In this document: one piece after another, positions 1 through 5,216 of the stretch
Numbering within the stretch: position 1 is the stretch's first letter
How the letters are laid out: every line of letters begins with the position of its first letter
Position numbers and translations under genes: made by a program
Virus record (IMG/VR): IMGVR_UViG_3300008266_002469
Span: 1-20,570 of that record
DNA length: 20,570 nt
DNA from: a virus
Strand: one strand, 5' to 3'
Notes under the pieces: generated by a model
Told to the model about the DNA's origin: nothing
Databases searched by the model: none
The model's input: only the letters and a program-made list of their open reading frames with translations

Positions 1-52
1 TGGAAAACAATCTCTGTAATCTCTGAAATAGAGAAGGATTGTTCTCTGCCAT
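1..52 (-). CDS. Probable portal protein (gp20-like), N-terminus only
   Basis: The first 17 codons of a gene that runs off the left edge: MAENNPSLFQRLQRLFS. An ATG at 52 follows the large terminase stop by 32 nt, and the gap holds the TATTTAT motif found before other genes here. Portals of T4-like marine phages often open with a short basic amphipathic stretch of the type LxxRLxRLFS, and a portal next to the terminase is a normal arrangement. In T4 itself genes 18 and 19 (sheath and tube) lie between 17 and 20, so here they must be elsewhere. The identification rests on 17 residues plus context and should be treated as probable only; another head or neck protein is possible. Confidence 0.5.
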   Translation of the reverse strand, partial: MAENNPSLFQRLQRLFS

Positions 53-69
53 ATTCTAAGCGCTTTTAG

Positions 70-77
70 ATAAATAT
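70..77 (-). promoter_or_regulatory. TATTTAT-type motif before the portal gene
   Basis: The coding strand reads GATATTTATC, 17 nt before the ATG at 52. It lies in the 32-nt gap after the terminase stop. It is one of seven copies placed just before gene starts and is a candidate late promoter or start signal. Here it is also nearly palindromic (AGATA-AA-TATCT on the plus strand). Confidence 0.4.
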
Positions 78-84
78 CTCTTGT

Positions 85-1656
85 TTACAATAACCACGTT
101 AAATCTTCGCTCTTGCCTCCCACATCATGCTTCCAACTTTCGTTTCTGTTCATGGCTCCTGTGTAGATAGTAGCGTTGTTTCTGGTAGCGTTTAGTGCTG
201 CTTTTGTGATATCGATTCCAGCTTGTCTTAATCTTAAAGCTGTATCTCTTACCCAAATGCCTTGACACATACACAATACCAAGTCGTCGTTATAGCCATT
301 CGCTGCCTGAGCTTTTCCTTCTTTCCAAATGAAAGTAGATAACTCATCCATGAATCGCTTGCTTCTGAATATAAGGCTTTTCTCGCGGGTTAGCAAATCA
401 AACTTACTAATTGCCAATGGTCGTACTTTATGAGACATTGTAAATCCAGCAACCATATCCGTCTTGTTAACTACGTCGTATCCTTTTGCTAGAAACACAT
501 CAGAATCTAAAACATCGCTCTTGTATGTATAATATAGGTTTTTGTAACTTCTATCTATAATTTGTTGAATAGTTGCCCAACCTACGTTGTTATTCTCTAC
601 TACTAGTAGTGCATCATTCCATTCCGTAGCAACACTAACAAGCATGTTGCCAAAGTCTTTTGTTGTTAGCTGTCCTTTGTATTCAGCTACTTGTGATAGG
701 TTCTCTGCATCAAGCACGTGGAATGCTGAATAGTCACTTCCATCACCTCGAGCAACGTCAGCTGTTACAATATAAGTCTTTCTGTAGTCTGGAAGTTCCC
801 AAACCCAATAACCGTTGTCAAAGCCTCTCTTTTCGATAGGCTCCATTGCAGTTGTTTGCAAGTACCATTGTATAAGGTTTGGATCCACAAGTGTGTTACC
901 CGAGCTACTGAAGTCACAATCACATTCCTGTGCTGCAAGTCTCATTCCAAGCTCAGCGTCTTGTCTGTCTCTCCACTCTTGGTTTCTTTCTGGGTGTACT
1001 TGCCAAGGTAGTCTGATGGTCTTGAATACGTTCTCACCAGCCTCTGCTCTGATCCAGATCTTATGAAAGAAGTTACCAGTGCCGTTTGGAGTTGATAGTA
1101 ATATACCTTGTCCTCCAGTAGATAACGTTTGTTGTAGTGATGCCCATAGCTCTTCTGCTCCATCTACGAAAGCTGCCTCGTCAATAATAACCAACGATAA
1201 CGCTTCTGAACGTCCAGATGTTCCTGTGCTTGCTACTGCTTTGATTTGAGAACCGTTTGATAGTCGCATTGAGAGTTTGTTACTCTCCGTACACTTCATC
1301 TTTAACCAACTTGGTAGGTTATCAAACATAACTCGAACCTTTGTTACGAGGTTCTTTGATGTGTTCTGGTCGATTGCTACTACAAGTACGTTCTTATCTG
1401 TGTGGAATAGAATCAACCATAAGCTATATGCAGCAATGAGGGTACTAATACCCAACTGACGTGACTTTAAGATGATTGCTCTATCATTCTCTAGAAAGTG
1501 GTCTAATGCCTCTTTCTGGTACGGATATAAGTGGAACGGAATCTTACCCCTTGTAGGGTGTTGAATCATACAATACTTGTTTGTAAAGTACGAAGGATCA
1601 GTGGCGCACTTAACGTACTCCTCTTTGATTATCTCTTTGAGAGTCTTTTCTGACAT
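85..1656 (-). CDS. terL: Terminase large subunit (gp17-like ATPase-nuclease)
   Basis: This is the DNA-packaging motor. It docks on the portal, pumps DNA into the prohead using ATP and cuts the concatemer. The protein is 523 aa with the full set of TerL motifs. The deviant Walker A is KSRQLGIST (64-72), in which the lysine comes first, as in many T4-like terminases. Walker B with the catalytic Glu is LVIIDE (155-160), and the coupling motif is STPNG (188-192). The RNase H-fold nuclease has acidic residues D300 (TADVARGDGSDY), E354 (VVENNN) and D457/D458 (NDDL). T4 gp17 is 610 aa, so this copy is shorter but complete. The start ATG has no Shine-Dalgarno sequence (AGGAG occurs about 25 nt upstream, too far). 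A 34-nt gap separates it from the gene before; the probable portal follows. No small terminase subunit could be recognised nearby. Confidence 0.97.
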   Translation of the reverse strand: MSEKTLKEIIKEEYVKCATDPSYFTNKYCMIQHPTRGKIPFHLYPYQKEALDHFLENDRAIILKSRQLGISTLIAAYSLWLILFHTDKNVLVVAIDQNTSKNLVTKVRVMFDNLPSWLKMKCTESNKLSMRLSNGSQIKAVASTGTSGRSEALSLVIIDEAAFVDGAEELWASLQQTLSTGGQGILLSTPNGTGNFFHKIWIRAEAGENVFKTIRLPWQVHPERNQEWRDRQDAELGMRLAAQECDCDFSSSGNTLVDPNLIQWYLQTTAMEPIEKRGFDNGYWVWELPDYRKTYIVTADVARGDGSDYSAFHVLDAENLSQVAEYKGQLTTKDFGNMLVSVATEWNDALLVVENNNVGWATIQQIIDRSYKNLYYTYKSDVLDSDVFLAKGYDVVNKTDMVAGFTMSHKVRPLAISKFDLLTREKSLIFRSKRFMDELSTFIWKEGKAQAANGYNDDLVLCMCQGIWVRDTALRLRQAGIDITKAALNATRNNATIYTGAMNRNESWKHDVGGKSEDLTWLL

Positions 1657-1690
1657 ACGTAACTGTTGTTTTTTATTAGCTCCTAGTAAT

Positions 1691-2026
1691 TTAACGGATT
1701 CCTCCAGGAGTCAATTGGTGCTGCATTTGCTCCCCCATTCCTACTTTTTCAAGTATGTATTGCATTGTTTCGCCATCTATGTCAATATCCTGTAAGGTCT
1801 TAATTACCATCTCAACTTTAGCTGCTACAGCAGGGTCTCCCATAAGCATGGTATTTTCTTCAACCTTAGCTGTGTAGTTCTTGTCAATGTAGTTGAAGAA
1901 TTCCTTCTTCTTATCGCCACTCAAATCTCCAATAGAGCTAATGCCGAACTTATCCATAGCCTTCTTAAAGAACTCTTGGTAAGCTGTGTCTTCTTGCAGA
2001 CGTTTAATTATATGCGATGTTTTCAT
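1691..2026 (-). CDS. Small helical protein of unknown function before terL
   Basis: 111 aa, charged and probably mostly helical. The segment with residues FFKKAMDKFG followed by KKKEFFNYIDKNY (about 19-51) resembles a conserved small protein seen next to packaging and head genes in marine T4-like phages; this is from memory, not from a search. The C-terminal half has a hydrophobic/acidic helix and ends GMGEQMQHQLTPGGIR. Its ATG overlaps the stop of the upstream gene by one base (TAATG), so the two are probably translationally coupled. From position and size it could be a prohead-core component or a small terminase, but it lacks a recognisable DNA-binding motif, so no function is assigned. Confidence 0.75.
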   Translation of the reverse strand: MKTSHIIKRLQEDTAYQEFFKKAMDKFGISSIGDLSGDKKKEFFNYIDKNYTAKVEENTMLMGDPAVAAKVEMVIKTLQDIDIDGETMQYILEKVGMGEQMQHQLTPGGIR

Positions 2027-2337
2027 TACTTAACGGTTTCTGTTTTAACATTTCTAAGAACTTGTAGCTTTGTCTCGTTGCTGAATCCCATTGACTCCAT
2101 AAACACAATAAACATGTCGGTAATTGACTCAGCTGATGTGAGTTCGCTGTCTTGCTTAATTCTCTCAACAAGTTTTTGTGCCATCTTGGTAGCTTTGCTA
2201 ACTTCTTCTTGTGGCTGCTCTTCTTCTGGTGCAGGTGCATCCATTTGAGCATTAGGATTTTGCTCCTCTTCTTCTTTCAAAATTGCAGCTATTTGTTGAC
2301 GAACTGCTTTTCTTAGTTGTGATTCTGTAATACGCAT
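2026..2337 (-). CDS. Acidic helical protein of unknown function with LRxxVRxQI motif
   Basis: 103 aa from the ATG at 2337. The frame is open for 20 more codons to an ATG at 2397, but that would overlap the end of the upstream gene, and the TATTTAT motif lies 15 nt before 2337, so MRITESQ is preferred. The N-terminal amphipathic helix ESQLRKAVRQQIAAILKE (5-22) is followed by a Glu/Pro/Gln-rich acidic linker (about 22-46) and a second helical part ending near MGFSNETKLQVLRNVK. A matching helix pattern ends the 63-aa protein at 3689..3880. The composition recalls T4-like prohead-core or scaffold proteins, but that is inference. One-base stop/start overlap (TAATG) with the next gene. Confidence 0.72.
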   Translation of the reverse strand: MRITESQLRKAVRQQIAAILKEEEEQNPNAQMDAPAPEEEQPQEEVSKATKMAQKLVERIKQDSELTSAESITDMFIVFMESMGFSNETKLQVLRNVKTETVK

Positions 2338-2352
2338 TAGTGTAGTTTTTAA

Positions 2353-2360
2353 ATAAATAT
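2353..2360 (-). promoter_or_regulatory. TATTTAT-type motif before the gene at 2337
   Basis: The coding strand reads GATATTTATTTAAAAAC, 15 nt before the ATG at 2337, directly after the stop codon of the preceding gene. It supports the shorter start chosen for that gene. Confidence 0.4.
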
Positions 2361-3025
2361 CAGTAAACCTTCTTATACGATAACATTTTTGGCTCATGTA
2401 GGTAATCTAACCTATCAAATCCAAAGTATTTTGCTTTGTATTGTGCTTGAGCATACTCATCGTAATCGTATTCTCCGTCAAAAAACGGCTTCAAGTCTCT
2501 ATAAGCTTTGTTCCAGTTTGTTTCTGATATGAACACTTCACAGAAAGCTATATGGCTTTTGTATTGCTCGAAGTCGTGAAAGTCGTGTTCGATATGGATA
2601 AGCTCAACCACCTTATCCTCCGTAATGTAATCAAGACAAAAGTCAACCATGTACTTTGGCTTGATGTTAAGCATCTTTACTAATCTCGGATACTTCTTGC
2701 TTAGCCTCTTTAACTGCTCCAAAGCTTCTCCTTTGTAAGCATATCTTGTATTAAGATGACAGTGGTCTAGAAACAAATGCGGATGCTTTTCTTCTTGCAC
2801 CATCCAATCTTGTATGCAAGCTGCTGCATCTGTTGGACTTCCTGGTACAAGGACGTGTCCTTTAATGTTGTTGTGTTGATGGTACAAACTCTCTATGTAA
2901 GTAAGCTCGTATCCAAATCTATCAAAAAACTCAGGAGCCACTAACCTTTCGAACACAGATTCGTCTGGTAGTGGCTCATTAATATATGGGCGTTGTACTA
3001 ACTTGTAATCTAGTACTCTAAACAT
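2360..3025 (-). CDS. Hypothetical protein, His/Asp/Tyr-rich, 221 aa
   Basis: Not recognised. A soluble-looking protein rich in aromatic, acidic and histidine residues. It has no signal peptide or membrane segment. Two histidine-acid clusters stand out: HLFLDHCHLNT near residue 90 and HIEHDFHDFEQY near residue 150. Such clusters could bind a metal, but they match no motif known to me. The ATG at 3025 shares one base with the stop of the upstream gene (TGATG), implying coupled translation; a GTG one codon earlier is also possible. The protein sits in the run of small genes before the large terminase, so a head, neck or packaging accessory role is plausible but unproven. Confidence 0.72.
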   Translation of the reverse strand: MFRVLDYKLVQRPYINEPLPDESVFERLVAPEFFDRFGYELTYIESLYHQHNNIKGHVLVPGSPTDAAACIQDWMVQEEKHPHLFLDHCHLNTRYAYKGEALEQLKRLSKKYPRLVKMLNIKPKYMVDFCLDYITEDKVVELIHIEHDFHDFEQYKSHIAFCEVFISETNWNKAYRDLKPFFDGEYDYDEYAQAQYKAKYFGFDRLDYLHEPKMLSYKKVY

Positions 3026-3435
3026 CACTTCTGGTCTTCTATGACTTTCAAAAAGTTTGTTTGTGCTGCTCCAAAGTTTTTCTTATCTTTGTTGTCAAAT
3101 GTAATTTTTTCAATCACACCATCCTTTTGCTTCATTGCACAAACTGTTGCATCAAAACGCTCCAATCCAGTTAGAGTGTAAACGATACCAAAGATAGCAG
3201 TTTTCTCTGTTACCTTAGCAATTAACTTTGCATCGCTAACAATTAGGTCAAGCATACCAAAGTCCTCTACATCAGCTTCAAAGATCATTTCTTCTCCTTT
3301 CATACCTAAGTATTTGAACAACGGCTTGTATCCGTGTGCTGTTTGAAATTCACGGAAATATGGAAGTCCTACCAGCTCTGGTGTTGACTTGTCTTCTTCC
3401 ACTTCTCTAAGTGGCATGAGGTTAATTAGTTTCAT
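3025..3435 (-). CDS. Hypothetical protein, 136 aa
   Basis: Not recognised. A mixed alpha/beta-looking soluble protein that starts MKLINLMPLREVEEDK and ends in a charged helix. It has no cysteine cluster, signal peptide or nucleotide-binding motif. The ATG at 3435 is only 4 nt from a TATTTAT motif, which lies immediately after the stop codon of the upstream membrane-protein gene, so this start looks firm. Its stop overlaps the next start (TGATG). N-termini with PLRE and a run of acidic residues occur in head-associated proteins of T4-like phages, but this is too weak to assign a role. Confidence 0.72.
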   Translation of the reverse strand: MKLINLMPLREVEEDKSTPELVGLPYFREFQTAHGYKPLFKYLGMKGEEMIFEADVEDFGMLDLIVSDAKLIAKVTEKTAIFGIVYTLTGLERFDATVCAMKQKDGVIEKITFDNKDKKNFGAAQTNFLKVIEDQK

Positions 3436-3439
3436 GTTT

Positions 3440-3447
3440 ATAAATAG
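3440..3447 (-). promoter_or_regulatory. TATTTAT-type motif before the gene at 3435
   Basis: The coding strand reads TAACTATTTATAAACATG, with only 4 nt between the motif and the start codon. If it is a -10 element, transcription would begin at or beside the ATG and give a leaderless or nearly leaderless message. Confidence 0.4.
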
Positions 3448-3660
3448 TTACTTTTTAGAATAAAAGCGAAATAAGATGGATAGACCAAAGAACAGTCCCG
3501 CTATACAGTACAAAGCGAAATTGGCGCCCCATAGACTGCCAGTCACCTGCATTAGCCAGTATTGTACTATATCGAATCCAAGAGGATTGAAGAACAGAGC
3601 TGCCATCATGCACCATGTTGCTATGGTCTGATTTGATATTTTTTTGTTGTCTACTATCAC
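3448..3660 (-). CDS. Small membrane protein with two predicted transmembrane helices
   Basis: 70 aa. Hydrophobic segments lie at about 13-38 (WCMMAALFFNPLGFDIV and on) and 46-65 (FALYCIAGLFFGLSILF), and the basic tail FRFYSKK probably faces the cytoplasm. Small membrane proteins with an FFNPLGFD-like motif occur beside head genes in marine T4-like phages (recalled, not searched); their role is unknown. The only start in this frame is a GTG at 3660. An ATG at 3667 lies one frame away, upstream of a run of seven A; six A would join that ATG to this frame, giving a start MEGDSRQQKISN. The true N-terminus is therefore uncertain. Confidence 0.7.
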   Translation of the reverse strand: MIVDNKKISNQTIATWCMMAALFFNPLGFDIVQYWLMQVTGSLWGANFALYCIAGLFFGLSILFRFYSKK

Positions 3661-3688
3661 CTTCCATTTACGTGGGTTTTGGTTAAAC

Positions 3689-3880
3689 TTATTTTCCTAG
3701 AATTTTACGAACTTGGCTTCGGATTATCTCACGAATTGTATTCTCCTTTGCGTTGATGTGCAAGGCTGCCATATACTTACGCAAAGCTTCTTTATTGCCG
3801 TCAGTGCATCCGACTATATCTCCACCATCTTTTTTATAGACGCAGTACTGATCTCCTACTTTTCTTGCTGTATACGGCAT
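3689..3880 (-). CDS. Small hypothetical protein (63 aa) with C-terminal IRxxIRxQV helix
   Basis: The start chosen is the ATG at 3880, four bases after the stop of the upstream gene; a longer frame to 3940 would overlap that gene by 56 nt. The N-terminal part, MPYTARKVGDQYCVYKKDGG followed by GCTDGNKEALRKYMAAL, is a common small phage/bacterial module: a short beta hairpin, then a Cys-x-x-(x)-x-x-K-EA helix. The function is unknown. The C-terminal 15 residues, IREIIRSQVRKILGK (49-63), form an amphipathic helix matching the pattern near the N-terminus of the protein at 2026..2337. The combination looks like a small core domain plus a portable tag. Confidence 0.68.
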   Translation of the reverse strand: MPYTARKVGDQYCVYKKDGGDIVGCTDGNKEALRKYMAALHINAKENTIREIIRSQVRKILGK

Positions 3881-3884
3881 AGTT

Positions 3885-4478
3885 TTACCACTTTCTGCAA
3901 GACCAGTAGCGAGCCTTGTGTCTTGGACCTGGTGTGTCACAACGGTGTCTTGCTCTAAATGATTTACGTCTTGCTGGATTTGACTTCTTTATTTTCATGT
4001 TAGGATCGCCAAAGTTCACTTTAACAACTTTATCACCCTTTTTAACATATACTTTGAATTTCTTTACGTCGCCTCTCATTGGCTTTCCCAATGGAACTTT
4101 ACGTCCTTGATACTCTGCTTCTGTAATTGGAAATTTACCAGACTTAATGTCTTCTAATAAAGCAATTGCACAACGTCTACATATAGTAGTTTCATAAAAA
4201 CCCATTGGCATTGCTCTTGTGGATCCGGTAGTTGTTGTTTGAGCTGGTTCGTCCTCATACATAGAGTTTTGGCTCATTGCTTGGTTAACAGCTTTGTAAT
4301 TCATATCACTTGAAGGGATTTTGTTATCCATGACCTCTTCATTTTGTGCATTTATTTTCTTAGCAGCTGCAACTGCTTTCTTATATGCTTCGGAACCTTT
4401 ACGAGCAGGCTTTCCACCTCTAGCTCTTTTTGCTCGAATGTTTGCCCACAACCCCTTTGATTCTTCAGATATGCTCAT
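3885..4478 (-). CDS. Basic protein with FGDPNMxIKK...RARHxCD cysteine module
   Basis: 197 aa in two parts. Residues 1-45 are Lys/Arg/Ala-rich (GLWANIRAKRARGGKP, then KAVAAAKKIN), a pattern frequent in marine phage head-region proteins. The C-terminal third reads KVNFGDPNMKIKK, then RRKSFRARHRCDTPGP and ends WSCRKW; this ending is a widespread uncharacterised module of marine T4-like phages (family memory, not searched). The link holds a CRRC pair near residue 100. The strong positive charge suggests nucleic-acid or scaffold contact. There is a 4-nt gap to the upstream gene and to the downstream 63-aa gene, so all are likely in one operon. Function unknown. Confidence 0.75.
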   Translation of the reverse strand: MSISEESKGLWANIRAKRARGGKPARKGSEAYKKAVAAAKKINAQNEEVMDNKIPSSDMNYKAVNQAMSQNSMYEDEPAQTTTTGSTRAMPMGFYETTICRRCAIALLEDIKSGKFPITEAEYQGRKVPLGKPMRGDVKKFKVYVKKGDKVVKVNFGDPNMKIKKSNPARRKSFRARHRCDTPGPRHKARYWSCRKW

Positions 4479-4482
4479 GCTA

Positions 4483-4968
4483 TTAAATATCGTCTATTTT
4501 CTCTCTTAACGCTTTCAGTTCATTATTTCCTATTTCTTCTATCACTTTGCCTGATGCATCGTCCCAGGTTTCTTTTACTCCATCTCCGGTTACAATGCTG
4601 GTTGTCTCTTTTGAGTATTCACTAATGAACTGCTCCAGGTCTCCGTAGAAGGACTCCATGTTTGCTTTATACAAAGCCTTTGTGTACTCCTCAATCTTTC
4701 CAGCCTTTTGAATTTCATGCTCCATATCAACAACACAATTGAAACACATCTTGTGTGTGTTCCATGCCCACTTGTGAACTGGGCTTTGCATTTTCATTCC
4801 ACATTTGCATGCAATTGGAATGATAATTTGCTTGCGAAAAGCATCCATCTTTGTCACAGTTTTCTTAACACCGTTTTTAATAGTCCAAGTCTTTCCAGAC
4901 TCTTCCCAGGTATCTCCTTCTTTGTGGTCAATAAATGATTTCTTTTCTGTCGTAACGTAATAACTCAT
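4483..4968 (-). CDS. Zinc-ribbon-like hypothetical protein
   Basis: 161 aa. Four cysteines are arranged as CKCGMK (about 54-59) and, roughly 20 residues on, HKMCFNCVVDMEHEI, consistent with one Zn-binding site of CxC...CxxC form. A charged helical region follows (EEYTKALYKANMESFYGD). The N-terminal part is rich in Thr/Lys with beta character. Proteins with a MCFDCVxxME-like motif recur in marine T4-like phages without known role (recalled). The ATG at 4968 overlaps the stop of the upstream small frame as ATGA, implying coupled translation. No enzymatic motif is visible. Confidence 0.75.
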   Translation of the reverse strand: MSYYVTTEKKSFIDHKEGDTWEESGKTWTIKNGVKKTVTKMDAFRKQIIIPIACKCGMKMQSPVHKWAWNTHKMCFNCVVDMEHEIQKAGKIEEYTKALYKANMESFYGDLEQFISEYSKETTSIVTGDGVKETWDDASGKVIEEIGNNELKALREKIDDI

Positions 4969-5212
4969 CGTGATTTGTATTTGTATTTGTCTAAAATATA
5001 TTGAACATGCTTGTCAAACTTACGCAAAGCTCTGCGTAATTCCAACTTAACACCTTCGTTAATCTTATCTGCTTCTGCTTGGTCACCTACACCTCTGTAG
5101 AATTCCTTACCACCAGTACTGCTGATGCTGATTGCAAAGGTTGCTTCTGGTGTTCCTTCTTCGCCTACAGCTTCAAAGTTCTTTTCGAAGTGTAGTGTGG
5201 TTTCAGTTTCAT
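4965..5212 (-). CDS. Small hypothetical protein with disrupted start (apparent 1-nt frameshift)
   Basis: Between the 915-aa gene and the zinc-ribbon gene the minus strand has an open frame of about 80 codons with protein-like content: it includes ETTLHFEKNFEAVGEEG and FYRGVGDQAEADK, and ends KYKYKSR. It stops at 4965 and overlaps the next ATG as ATGA, as a real gene would. No ATG, GTG or TTG opens it near its 5' end. The obvious ATG at 5212 is one frame off; it would join the frame if the AAA at 5207-5209 were AAAA, giving an 82-aa protein starting MKTETTLHFEK. A sequence or assembly error, a true frameshift or an unusual start are all possible. Function unknown. Confidence 0.55.
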
Positions 5213-5216
5213 TATG

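Noticed and set aside
3455-3667. Alternative frame over the small membrane protein
   Set aside because: It has an ATG but encodes no membrane pattern; the overlapping GTG-started frame has two clear hydrophobic helices. The first few codons of this frame may still matter if the A7 run is miscounted.
3881-3940. Longer start (ATG at 3940) for the 63-aa protein
   Set aside because: It would overlap the conserved C-terminus of the upstream gene by 56 nt; the ATG at 3880 follows that stop by four bases and begins a recognisable module.
4479-4490. GATATTTAATAG before the gene at 4478 as another motif copy
   Set aside because: It reads ATATTTAA, a mismatch to the motif, and is made of the last codons and stop of the upstream gene.
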